Source of the DNA: Armillaria gallica
Lineage: Eukaryota > Basidiomycota > Agaricomycetes > Agaricales > Physalacriaceae
Length of the DNA: 64,000 bases
Direction of reading: 5' to 3'
Assembly: GCA_037576215.1 (NCBI GenBank)
Contig: JBANDB010000003.1
Span: 5,146,001 to 5,210,000, forward strand
The position numbers and the translations under genes were made by a program. Every line of letters starts with the position of its first letter. Position 1 is the first letter of the stretch. Below are positions 12,501-22,965 of this stretch, piece after piece. The notes below the pieces were generated by a model that searched no databases, was not told the origin of the DNA, and was given only the letters and a program-made list of their open reading frames with translations.

Positions 12501-15417
12501 CTTACCAGAAGGCCAGAAGCGTGGCGGAAGATCGTCGACGCTGACTGCACCACAACCAACTCCAGTGCCACCGAAGAAATGTATGTCTTGTATCCCATGT
12601 GTATCGCAGACCTTTAGCTGATTGTATGTCTCTCTTTTCAGCTCAGCATAGGAGGAAGAGTGCGTGTCATTTTAACTAGTTCACTCGCCTAAATTCGCTC
12701 ACCATGTTTTCATTCTGTCTAGGTCGCGCAAAATCCTCGTTGGGTGTTTTCAGTACGGGCGAATCCGAGAACCTGACACTGAGCGTGGAGAGTAATATAC
12801 CTCCTCAAGATCTACCGGCCACTCCTCCAGAACACGTCGAAGAGGAAGTACTGGCAGAAAACCTGTCGGATGACGATGTGAAGAAAAGGCCTTCAGATCA
12901 GGTATCTATGGCAGGGTCTCCACAAGACGAGCCGGACATGATGTTTGATGAAGAACACGAGGAAGAGCCACCACAAGAACCTCTTGACGTTACGACAGAA
13001 CCGCCACTCACACCGATGGTGCTATCGCCGCATCGTGATTCTTCACATACGCCTCCCTCGCCAATACGACCAAGAGATTTCTCCCCGCTGCCAGAAGATG
13101 TACAGACCTCCATGGTTATCGATTTACCTGTCTCAGCGGTGAGGGATGAACCTATGGTGGTGGACAGCCGTCCTACTTCCACACCGGACCGTACGATCGG
13201 CATCAAATTAGAGCAGGTTGCCTACGTTCTAACAGACCGTCAAACAAGCACCTCTGAAACGGAAATCGGGAATGACGTCGAACCTGATATTGGTACTACT
13301 CAACTTGACGCAGAGATCAATGCCGAACTTCATGCCGACACTGAGGTTCATCCAGCAGAAGTTAATACCCAGGTTCATCCCAAGGTCGACGAGGCTCATG
13401 AAACTGAGATCGACGAGGTTCATGGACCTCAGATCGACGATGTCCCTGAACCTGAGATCCACGAGGTTCCCGAACCAGAAATCAACGAGGGCCCTGAACT
13501 TGAAATTCGCAGAGTTGGTGATCTTGAAGTCGACGAAGTCCATACACAGCTTCTGCATGTGGACGCATATGCTCCTGAAGTCGACACGGAGCCTCAGGAG
13601 GTCGCTACGCAAGTTCATGTTGATACCCAAGCCCTTCCAGACGAGGAAGAGGTTCATTCCGAACTTATACAAGATCATGTCGGCGATGACGGCCAAATTC
13701 ATGCAGAGGTCGATGCTCATGATATATCGGATGTTGCTTTGGGTGACCAAGCCGGCATTGATGCCCCCATAGAACCAGAAGCCCGCATGGAGATGCAACC
13801 TCCATCTCATGATATATCGGCTGCTGCTTTGGGTGACCAAGTCGGCATTAATATCAGCGTAGAACCAGAAGCAAACTTGGAGGTGCAAACGTCACCAGAG
13901 GCAGGCATCACAGTCCGAATCGAAGCTTCTGCTCCCCAGACCGCTCCATCTATCCAGCTAGGTGACGATAATATGCCGATGGCCATCGTTGATGCCTCGA
14001 CTGACAGTATTCACCTGCCTGAGGCTGTGCTGGAGTCGCATACCGAAGATATCAATGCTGAGCCAGAATCTACACACACAGTCGATGATATCATGCCTCG
14101 CCAGGAAGAAGCGGTTCAGGGGCGCGTCGAACCGACTGGAGATCAAGCAGACGTTGAAATGGAAGATGCTGCTCCAGCAGAAGCTCCCGCTCCAGTTGAG
14201 GTGGACACGTCCGACAAGATCGAGACTCAGGCGTATGGCAATACTAGGACAGAGGGTGATATTCAGGCAGGGGCAACTATTGTACCCGAGGATGCTCCAG
14301 TCACCGAAGCAACGAACGGTATTAAGGTGGAGGATACAGCAAAGGATGACGACGAAACTTCGGAGGACGAGCAAGAGTTGATTCGGAAACGAATCGAAGA
14401 GGCCCGTCAAGTCAGGGATCGGCATGGCCGAACTGTCGACGATCTCAAGATGATGCCCAATTATAATGTCATCGAAGATCAAGATAGAGGTGGCTTCATC
14501 GTTGAGGAAATCGTTACACCCACTACTCGTCGTGCGAAGAACAAGCAGCGGAAGTCGCTCAACGAGGGACCTCCGCCGTTCGATCGTACACTCGGGAACA
14601 TCAATCTCAATCCTGGCGAGAAGTTGGAAAGTGGCACCTTGGGTAAGCTTCCCGCAATTCAAGCTCTAGTGGATTCACATCATTTACTTTTCTTTCAGTT
14701 TGGGCAAAGGCTGGTACGACGATATCTTCATTTCTGATATCCATATCAGCTCTAATATCTTTTTTTTGGTAGGAACCTACCCGTGGTGGCCAGCGGTTAT
14801 ATATGACGAGGATCATCCAGAGTTACCGGAGAAAATCCTCAACAGGAAAAAGGAGTTTGTGGCAAAGCACAAAAAAGGGAAGCGGAGTAAGGATAATGTC
14901 CATTTTTATACGGTCAATTTCTTCGACAAGGAAAAGTCATGGCAATTTGTGACCGTGGAGCATCTGAAAATGCTGGGTGAGCATAAAGGTGCGCTACTTT
15001 CTTTAGGGCTGTCAGCGTTTGGGTTTATGTGTATCGCAGAACTGGACGAAGATATGATATCCCCATCGTCGCGGAGACAGAACTGGAGGAATCGTACTAA
15101 GCTGTTGCGGGAGTGCCAAGTAGCGTATCAGTGCGTCTTTATTTTTCTCAATGGTTTATCATTTACAGAGGACGTCTAGGATTGCGTTCGAGGAGATGGA
15201 AAGTGACACGGAAGGTGAAAAGAAGGAAGAAATGGAAGTGGTCAATCCAGAACCTGTGGCTAGCACAAGCAAGGATGTGGGCCAGGAGCGCTCTGTTTCG
15301 GAAGATGGGAACTACGATGCTGATGCTGATGCAGATGCCGACGCTGATGCAGATGCCGACGCCGACGCTGACGTCGATGCTGAGGGCGACGTTGACATGT
15401 ATATGGATGTGAGTTGA
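9571..15417 (+). CDS. BRPF/Nto1-type chromatin reader: EPL1-like, PHD-zf-PHD, bromodomain, PWWP
   Basis: Scaffold/reader of a MYST-type histone acetyltransferase complex (NuA3/MOZ-like), nuclear. My model has 18 exons (ends at 9715, 9824, 9930, 10093, 10278, 10411, 10634, 10868, 11247, 11466, 11661, 12580, 12659, 14642, 14713, 14976, 15130 and 15417) and about 1,644 residues. Order of domains: an EPL1-like start with [21 protein letters not shown]; first PHD ([28 protein letters not shown]); zinc knuckle and extended second PHD ([36 protein letters not shown]); bromodomain ([33 protein letters not shown]); about 800 disordered acidic residues with short repeats; PWWP domain ([17 protein letters not shown]). 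PHD fingers in this family read H3 tails, the bromodomain acetyl-lysine and PWWP H3K36me3. The architecture is closer to animal BRPF1 than to yeast Nto1. The 18-nt exon at 12642-12659 is optional in frame. Confidence 0.92.
13370..13900 (+). repeat. Acidic degenerate amino-acid repeats in BRPF-like spacer
   Basis: Within the disordered spacer the protein shows short Val/Pro/His/Glu/Asp/Ile repeats of roughly eight residues ([31 protein letters not shown]) at 13405-13510. It also has a tandem unit of 30 residues (90 nt): [14 protein letters not shown] starts at 13718 and [14 protein letters not shown] at 13808. These are seen directly in the sequence and probably arose by local slippage or duplication. 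Confidence 0.8.
15317..15380 (+). repeat. GAT/GCN hexanucleotide microsatellite coding for Asp-Ala repeats
   Basis: A run of alternating Asp and Ala codons (gatgct/gatgca/gacgcc variants) encodes an alternating D-A tract close to the C-terminus of the BRPF-like protein. The synonymous third-base variation suggests an old repeat kept at the protein level, but length changes between strains are likely. Confidence 0.85.
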
Positions 15418-15721
15418 GTTCATTTGAGGGGTGTCTTTATTTTCGGTGTATTAGTTTGGACATGTTTGTATGGTGTATCATATACTGTTGTGATTTTTTT
15501 TTCGTCGACGTTGAAGTTTGAAGTAGCATCCTCAATAGTTCACAATTGGTGAGCTCATACACAGCAGCAAAAGCTAGACATTATACTTCTGTGATGTATG
15601 TACGGAATCCAAGAGAGTGATATTAGGGAATACATCTATGCACACTGGAGTTGAAACCAGCCTGCGTCCCGAAAATCTAGAATATGACTGATGAGAGTCA
15701 GTATGTCGCGTCATAAATTCA
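15418..15721. other. Convergent 3' intergenic region
   Basis: About 300 bases between the 3' ends of the BRPF-like gene and the OPI3-type gene. It contains T-rich runs suited to 3' UTRs and no open frame of note. Confidence 0.5.
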
Positions 15722-16574
15722 TTAATCTTTCTTGGAAGCTTTGGCTTGCTCTTCGGCGCGTTTTGAATATATCATGTCGGTGAAGGGCCTGGAACGGAAG
15801 AAATAAGCGGCTGATCTTGCGGCAAGGCTGGACGACGTACCCTTCGAATCGTAGAGCGATAATGTAGACAATGTATACGTAGAGTGTGATGAATAGCCCT
15901 GCGGGGGACGTTTCCCTGTATCCAGGATCAGTGACCAGCAGGAACGACAACGGGGAGCAAAGCTGACCACAGCGCCCCACCAAGGAAACACATGGTGCTC
16001 CCAACGTACATGGGGTCGTTCAGGATGTTGAACGGGAATCTAGCACACGTTAATGATGAGGAACAACGACGGAAAGTAGCGCACCCTTCGACCTTGTGGT
16101 CCATAAGGATACCAAAGTAATCTCCCAAAAACGTGCCAGTGACACCCAGCGCCCACGTCGACGACACCACCAGCAGTTGCCCTGTACACATCAACGCCAA
16201 CGGCAGCACCGAGCTATATGGCTCTGGTAGCAGTTCCACCTTTGGCTGCTCTGCCAGCGCAACATGGAACCTACTCGTGTAAGCGTCACCGAGCGGGGGG
16301 GTGTGAAGGTCAACGTACAGATAATCCCGTAACACTCCGAACAGAAAAATCATCACAGCGAGAAAGTAGCATCCTGCTTTGGGGCTGCCGAAAATGCGCG
16401 TGATGGTCTTGTTTCTGTACTCTGGAGAGAAGGTGTGAGCGATGACGGGTGAAAAAAATGTGGCGCACCGTTTCTCGCGACGATGTTCCAGGCGGTTGGG
16501 TTGAAGGTTATTGCTGCCAGGGAAAGGAGTAACGAAGGCTTGGAGATGTCAACTAGTGAGTGAAAGGTGTCCAT
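15722..16574 (-). CDS. OPI3: Phosphatidyl-N-methylethanolamine N-methyltransferase (OPI3/PEMT type)
   Basis: Integral ER-membrane methyltransferase that uses S-adenosylmethionine for the last methylations of phosphatidylethanolamine to phosphatidylcholine. ATG is at 16574 and the stop at 15722. Introns after codons for IVARN, RDYL, DHKVEG, GGALW and RFEG give six exons and about 200 residues, the normal size. Diagnostic segments are FNPTAWNIVARNEYRNK at the N-terminus, GVTGTFLGDYFGIL, then FPFNILNDPMYVGST and GGALW (SAM-binding region of PEMT enzymes), and a C-terminal FEGPFTDMIYSKRAEEQ. At least three hydrophobic helices are evident. It ends KKD, not a classical KKXX signal. It lies tandem with COQ8, 92 bp downstream of the COQ8 stop. 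Assignment to OPI3 rather than CHO2 rests on small size and single domain. Confidence 0.92.
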
Positions 16575-16666
16575 GTTGACTTTCAAGTGAAGGTGAAGGT
16601 AAAGAGAGAGATCGGTCGCGCAAAATTTTAAGGTCAGGGTTGTATTTCGTCTACTTCTCTAACTAC

Positions 16667-18816
16667 TTAGCTAAACGTATATTTACCTACGAGCCGATCC
16701 CAGATGTCCTTCGTATTGACCGTCGCCTCGAGCCTCGACGCGAGGAGAAACGCACCACTGAGTTTTCTATTCAAACTATATGTCTCCTGCGGTGGAGGTG
16801 TAAGCCTGTGTTCCAACATCACCGGAATATTATCCCGTATCTGAGCTGTAATATCTGCCCAGCCCGTGTTGCGGCCGAATGTATACGGCTGGGGAGTCGA
16901 CGATTTGAACGGCGCGGCAAGCAGTGTCATAGATTTCACATGTGCATCCAGCATTATCTATAACATGTATCAGCCAAAGCAACATTACATTGCGAGCTAA
17001 CGAACCTGGTTCTCCTGGCCGGTGAGGTAGCCCACCTTCAAACTCCACTCAACACAAGCATCCCAGTCATCAGAAGCAGCTGCCTGGAGCAGCCTCAACC
17101 ACCCGTCCATGAACTCTTTAGAATACGATCGCGTAGCGCCGAAATCTACTAGCCCAATCCGCCTCGTACGCGCATCCCACAAGAAATTCGTCCAGTTGGG
17201 ATCAGTCTGCATCATCCGGAACTCGAAGAGCTCTTTCAGACAGAGCTCAATCACGCAAGCCGCGATCTACTTGGAGAGTAAATAGAGAAAGGTGTATCGA
17301 TGACAGGACGCACGGTGTCGCGATCAGGCTGGGACAAGGCCTTGATGTCTGCCTCCCCGACGCTGATCCCGTCGATGCGCTCCATGACGAGAACACGGTC
17401 AGTGCTTCCTTCCCATACCCAAGGAACCTTGAAACGTGCATCATTTCCAAGGTATTCTGGTGATCCAAAAGTGCGCAGGAAACCGGCCTCCCGGGTGTAG
17501 TCGCACTCATCTGCCAGTTCTTGTTTCATTACCTTCGCGTAACCCAAATCAGTGCCGGAACTGGCAAAGCTTAAGAAGAAAATATTCACAGAAACGGTCT
17601 TGTCCAGAAACAGACCCTTTGGCAAAAACTTGCCCGCAGTCAACAAGAACTTGATATAGCCCAGATCGCTGTCTATTGAGTTGGCGATATTGGGGAACTG
17701 GACTTTGACTGCTACTTGATATGGTTTGCCAGTGGGCGAAGCAGACGCGGTGAGGACGGCGCTATGTACTTGACCTATCGACGCTGCTGCAAAGGGTATG
17801 CGGTCAAAAGAGTCGAAGTGTGAAGCCCAGTCTGCCCCGAGAGAATTCTGCAGCACTTTCTGTCGTCGTGATTAGAATGCAAGTGCAAAAGGTAACATAA
17901 TGCGCACCTCCATTTGCCAATCCGGCATATAATGCGCGCTATCCTGCACTCTCCGGAATATTTTATCTACCTCAGGAGGGAGGAGGTGGGTGTCTAAGGG
18001 TATCTTGTCAGAAACAAACCCATCAACGAGAAAGGACAAAGCCGAACCTTGTATACTAAGAAACTGGCCCAGCTTGAGCGCTGCTCCGCGCATCTGCGAG
18101 AGCTTGGACACGAGTCGCTTTATATTGGCCTCAGTCATCATGACAGAGCCTCCAGAGTTGTCGGTTCGACGGAGTAATTCTGAAGCAGCACCGTAGCTAA
18201 GAGAGGCAGCGAGCCCTGTGGAATTGTGTTAGACGAGGAGGGGAGCGAAATGAGGGAAACGAACCTCCGTAGTGGAAGAGCCTGCCAATACGCGAAGACG
18301 GGACTTTGGAGGAAGATAGGTTACGCGTCGGAAGCGCCTGGATTTCTTCTGCATAATTCGGCTGCACGGTCTCGTAGGGAATGGACTCTACTACTGGGTC
18401 TTTGTGGTTATTTGGTATCGCTTCATTTGTTGACGGTGTCTAGTATATATCAAGCCAAGGACCAAGAGTCGATTATTCATTCGGACGCACCTCTTCTACG
18501 TCTGCTGAGATTTCTCGAGGAAGAATGGAGTCTCCAGCCAGCGCGACTGGTTCAATCTCTCACTATTTCAGTAAACAGAAAACCAAGAAAGCGTAGCCAG
18601 ACTCACCAACCGTCCACCTTGAAGCGGTCGTACATTCTCCTCGATTTTGATTTTAGTTTCTTCCTGCGACGGCGGCGTGTCGCGATTTTTCGTCCTTGCA
18701 ACAAGCACTGAACGCTGCCCGGCAATCTGGGAAGCCCTTATACGTGCCGCATGGCCAAGAATGTCAGCAGCAGACGAAAGAACGCAGAGCCAGTTGTACG
18801 CTGGTCCTGGTGGCAT
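16667..18816 (-). CDS. COQ8: COQ8/ADCK-type atypical kinase for ubiquinone biosynthesis
   Basis: Mitochondrial ABC1/UbiB-family atypical kinase/ATPase that supports the coenzyme Q synthesis complex on the inner membrane. ATG at 18816 (MPPGPAYNWLCVL) and stop at 16667. Family marks are all present: the KxGQ motif in RGAALKLGQFLSIQD, the Ala-rich nucleotide loop in PFAAASIGQVHSA, the VAIK-like VAVKVQFP, ELADECDYTREA, the catalytic-loop equivalent QTDPNWTNFLWD and the DFG-equivalent LVDFGATRSYS. The typical C-terminal region (GWLRLLQAAA, then HRLTPPPQETYSLNRKLSG) follows. The first about 170 residues are variable and basic, as expected for a mitochondrial targeting and linker region. I place introns after GRL, DVEE, HYGG, SIQ, QME, KTVS, DRDT and GQENQ; the one after KTVS is 57 nt with no stop, so a retained form would stay in frame. 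All catalytic motifs are intact. Confidence 0.93.
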
Positions 18817-18862
18817 GCAAAATAGGAAGGACGCTCGCGGCCCGGTGGCCCATGCATTATAC

Positions 18863-19030
18863 TCTACATGTTATGCGAATAGTAATACCGATACAACCAA
18901 GACATATGCACTTCCCAACTACGCATAAATGACTGTAAAATCTCATGGCTGAACCCACCCTGGACGTTGGGCTAGAGCGATGCAAACATCTGCGTCTGCT
19001 GCGCGTTATAGTCCACCATATTGTTTTAGC
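18863..19030 (-). pseudogene. Decayed copy of the 3' end of the Med25-like gene
   Basis: This non-coding stretch matches, in the same orientation, the 3' flank and C-terminal codons of the Med25-like gene at about 22899-23105. Shared blocks include tctacatgttatgc/gaatagt.ataccgatacaa, ataaatgactgtaaaatctca, ctgaacccaccctgga and acatctgcgtctgctgcgc. Two gaps remove a stretch around the original stop codon and a further 12 or so bases of coding, so the copy no longer encodes the C-terminus. It lies between COQ8 and the patatin-pseudokinase gene. This is direct sequence similarity, not inference from annotation. Confidence 0.88.
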
Positions 19031-19130
19031 GAAAGGGTTAGAAGATGAAAGTCAAGACTGATAACTCCGAGTCGTGACAGGCAGGACAGGCGTGCGCGGA
19101 CCACTTCGCATGTCTGCGGTAGCAGTGTCA

Positions 19131-22100
19131 CTATTCTGAGTCACGAAGTGTGGTCTCATGGCGGGCGGGCGGAATGTACTTCCTCATCTCCGGACTGGTC
19201 GTCGCGAATGCCAACTTCAACTGCTGAAGTTGCTTCAAAGTGAGACCCGAAACACGACCGATATCCTTAGAGGTATCAACTTGTGGCATTATGATTTCGA
19301 AGGGTTGTTGGGATTGTGGCTGGGGTGGTTGTGCAACATTATTCGACATGCACATCCGACAAATGTCAGTATTGCACCGGTCATGGATCCACGCTGAGCA
19401 TCTGGCGCATTTTACGGTAGGGGACACCCCATCATCTGCTAGTGACTGAGTTAGGAGTATGTTCATTGATTAGACCAACTAGCGACATACGCCGTCCGCA
19501 GATACAATTGAATACCCCCTCTTCGACGTCTCTTCCGCAGATTAGACATTTCTCGTGAAGAGCAGGTGTCACATACGTGACGACCTTACAGTCGAAGATT
19601 ACTGGCTTGAATGTTACCTCCTCTCGTCGGTATCCCTGGCATCTATGCACTAACCGATAGACACCGGCGGTGCGCATTTCAGGTTCCAAATGAAACGGGG
19701 CAAAGGTCAACGATTCAAGAATGTCCTGGTATTGCCGAGAGATATCTTCCAAGGTAACAGTATTGTCAGTGAGATTCTCCCATGTAATCTCTCGTCGCGG
19801 TGGTGAGTCATCCCAAGAGTCCTCGGCAGAGATTTCGGCGTCTGTTGTAGGTAATGAAGGCATGCTTTCTAAACCAGGGGGCATTTCCATAGCCTTGGGA
19901 CCATTGATATTGTGAACAGAATGATCTCCTAGATATTGTGATAAGCCCAAGTGCAAAGTAGAACAGTAGCGCTTTACTGTATAATAGTTTACTCGCATCG
20001 TTGAACGTCTAATTCGGAACCGCGTGAATATGAGGCCCATTGACTAGAAACCAAACCCTGCTTGCCTGGAGACACAAACGACTAAAAACGTCGACAGCAA
20101 CATCATTTACGCTTGGTGGTGAAGGTGTCGAATTCGAAAGGTCACAAGCATTGAAAGATAAGACTACAGTGTTAGCACCATCCATGAAAACAGTGAAATC
20201 CTGACACGAGTTAGAGTCAGTGATAGGAATGAGTTAGTGTCAATCAGGTTACCTTGATGCCAATATGGTGAAGGGGAACATCGAGACTACATAGATGATC
20301 CAATGCTGACTGCAGATAGAACACATTGCTATATCATTTCTGCAAAAGCACTTCTTGACTTGTGGAACACGTACAGCAACACTGTAAATCTAATGACTGT
20401 GAGTCAATCAAGGGTCCTGAAAAGTTAGACATACAAAAGTTGCCCCTGCAGTGAAACACGCTTCAACGCTGCATAGAATTGATTTCGCAAGGTATTGTAC
20501 AGCACTCTCTTGCACGCCTACAGGATCTATTAAAAATAGACACATTAAATGCAATATCGCGCCACTTAACTCGTTCCATAAATTGTAAAGGGTAATGGTT
20601 CCCTGGGGCGCGACATCGCTATTAAAGGAAGGATGTTTGAATGCCTAGAAATTCGCAGATACAATACCAGGTTGAGTCTTCAAAAAGTTCAAAAGTTGAA
20701 ATCCACACGCACATCACCTTGACCTCACGTTCTGCGGTTGTTCTACAGTTCTGCGCAATATCAGATCTGAAACGAGGACAGATGGACACTAGCCACCGCA
20801 CCTGTGCAGCATTTTTTTCCTTCAAATACTTTTACGGCCACAGCTTTACCATCGTAGTCGGCGGAATGGAATCGATAACCGTTTCCGATGAAGATTTGTT
20901 TAAGAAGATTTATGCTAGACCTATCCACGACCTAGAAGGCCTTGTCAGTTCAAACGATGCATGTCAGGCTGTGACAGTAAACGCACTGGAATAGTGAACT
21001 GATCTGTCTCTGGGCACATTTGTGTTCGGGTATTTGAACAAACGTCCTTACTTCCTTCCTTCTCGATGCAACAAAGGTAAGGGATGATTCGATCTATCTG
21101 CCTTGAAACCTCCGGTCCTCTCAAGTAAGAATTCGTATGAGCTGCTATTTCGTCCATCTTCTTCCACTCATCGAAAGAAATTCCTCCAGCGCCATGAAGA
21201 ATGTTGAACCTAAAATATATGTCGTCACTATCATATTCCTTCGCCAGTTCGTCCGCTACGCATTCACAATCGGTCGCGATCTTCTGCAAGACGTCAATGA
21301 GCTCCGATGGCAGAGCCCTTTCCATTCCATTCCGCTGCTGGAACCCATTAAAACCAATATGGCCCGTCCCGACGCTGAGCAGCACGCCGATATGTCGGTC
21401 ACTTCCAAAAAGATCCTCGGCCTCGTCTCTGACCTGTTTCGTGGGATTGTTGAATCCCAGGCTTGCACTTACATGGTCGGGACCGAAACCTCCGGGACCG
21501 GCAATCTTAATCGCCTTGAAGACGGTTGGCACTGCCATGGTGGCGCGCACAGCTTCCCATATCGTACAGTCAGGGCCTTGGTTTGAGAGCCCTTGATACG
21601 TGCGGAACCGCTGGGGAGACCGAAGGTTGACACTCGTCATGGAACATACGAAACTATCAAACCGGATGAGAAAGTCATCTTCAGAATGGAAGACGACAGA
21701 CAACATACACATTCCCCTTCGCGTGTCTTCCTGCTTTGGAATCTAACAGCTTCTGATCGGCCATGTACCCAGCCTGGACAATGACCTTCTTCATCTCTTT
21801 CTCCAGTGTAGTTGCCTTGAACCTGCCGTTACTGGAAAAATGTTTCGTCGCCCCGAACACCACGCTAGAGAGCGTATTGTAGCATCGAAGGGCTTCAGCG
21901 GTGGACATTTTCAGCCTCCCTAGCATAATGGCAACCAGCCTAAAGACGACCCTCAATATTACTTCATATTTGAGGAGGTGTACCTGCTCAAGCGCTCACC
22001 CTCCAGTACCAGAACCGCCGATGAGGTCAAAATATTCGCAAGGTTTGGGGGCATCTGGAAATTTTTTGCGCGTCTGTATGCGTCTCATAATCTCATCGAG

Positions 22101-22251
22101 GACTAAGAGTTCAGATACACCTCGAATACCACCACCGTCTACCGTCAACCTGAGGACCTGAAGTGATGTGGATAACCTACAAATACTCACCGAGAGATAA
22201 CAAGTTCAGAGGCGGGCCTTCGAAAACGGAGAGGTCTGTATCAACAGCCAT
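19131..22251 (-). CDS. Patatin-like / pseudokinase / Cys-rich zinc-finger fusion protein
   Basis: One continuous splice model of about 815 residues from ATG 22251 to the stop at 19131. Residues 1-340 are a patatin-like fold: LLSLDGGGIRGVSELLVLDEI, EYFDLIGGSGTGG, VNLRSPQRFRTYQ, SLGFNNPTKQ, LLSVGTGH. The nucleophile elbow reads GGSGTGG where active enzymes have G-T-S-T-G-G, and the D-G-G motif is VSASLG, so both catalytic residues look lost. Residues about 370-530 resemble the kinase-like domain of Agaricomycete proteins: GYRFHSADYDGKAVAVKVFEG keeps the VAIK lysine, but HRD and DFG are missing. Residues about 640-750 hold a Cys-rich finger (CLICGRDVEEGVFNCICG, KCARCSAWIHDRC, CRMC). The tail NVAQPPQPQSQQP matches Med25-like sequence. 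No stop separates the patatin and kinase parts; they join through a 55-nt phase-0 intron. A separate kinase gene starting at MCPETDQF is the main alternative. Role unknown; regulatory or defence-type signalling is only a guess. Confidence 0.7.
19283..19330 (-). repeat. Segment shared with the Med25-like coding region
   Basis: The bases coding for NVAQPPQPQSQQP near the end of the patatin-pseudokinase protein match the Med25-like gene at about 23998-24045, which codes for NAAQPPQPQSQQP. Most positions are identical through gattg.ggctggggtggttgtgca. Order and orientation relative to the decayed 3' copy at 18863-19030 are the same as in the Med25-like gene, with roughly 0.6 kb less sequence between them. 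Confidence 0.65.
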
Positions 22252-22965
22252 CGATAACTGAAAGGGATAGCAATAGCTTCATGGCCCAGTGCACTAGCGC
22301 GGGGACACGGACCAGCTGAATCATGAGACTCAACCGGCTTCTAGCGAAATGCCCTACATGATGAAACTACACACTAATATGGACTGTGGGAGTACCCACT
22401 TTTTGCGAGCGCAGGCAAGTACAGAAATTAGAATGACTGGAGAAAGGCGATACCTCCGGTAAATCCCGACGGACAAGCCGAGAGGATAATGCCGACACCG
22501 ACAGGGAAACAGAAATTGAAAGAAAGACGATGTCATTTTTTCACCCGTTGAAAAGCCACATAAACATTGCATAAATATTCTTTATACGTGTAAAAATAAC
22601 AGGGTGTCAAGTCTCTAAGCGATACGATAGGAAATAGAAGAGACACGACGCAACAAAACGACGAGGACGACGGCAGAAAAAGTTATCAGGAAACGTAGCA
22701 TTTGCACTTATCTGGCACCCCGCATCATACTTATATCAGATCGGTCTCCCACACATTAGCCAATTCTACTCGCTACGCTCGCAATAAATCTCATCGACAG
22801 AGGAAATAAAGTATTGGACATCAACAGTTTTATCAGCGGGCTTGCCCCATCGTAATGCTAATGATACGGTATTATATTGGTACAAAATAAAAATACAGTC
22901 TACATGTTATGCAAATAGTGATACCGATACAAACCAAGATATATGCACTTCCAAGATTCTACCAA
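22252..22965. other. Intergenic, 5' of patatin gene and 3' of Med25-like gene
   Basis: About 700 bases serving as the upstream region of the patatin-pseudokinase gene and the 3' region of the Med25-like gene. It is AT-rich toward 22570-22960. The block from 22899 onward is the source of the duplicated sequence at 18863-19030. No gene is visible. Confidence 0.55.

Noticed and set aside
13229..13888. Minus-strand frame of 219 codons
   Set aside because: Shadow of the acidic spacer of the BRPF-like gene; composition follows the repeat, and no domain is present.
20641..20994. Plus-strand frame of 117 codons
   Set aside because: It is antisense to the pseudokinase exons, which show kinase-like sequence on the minus strand.
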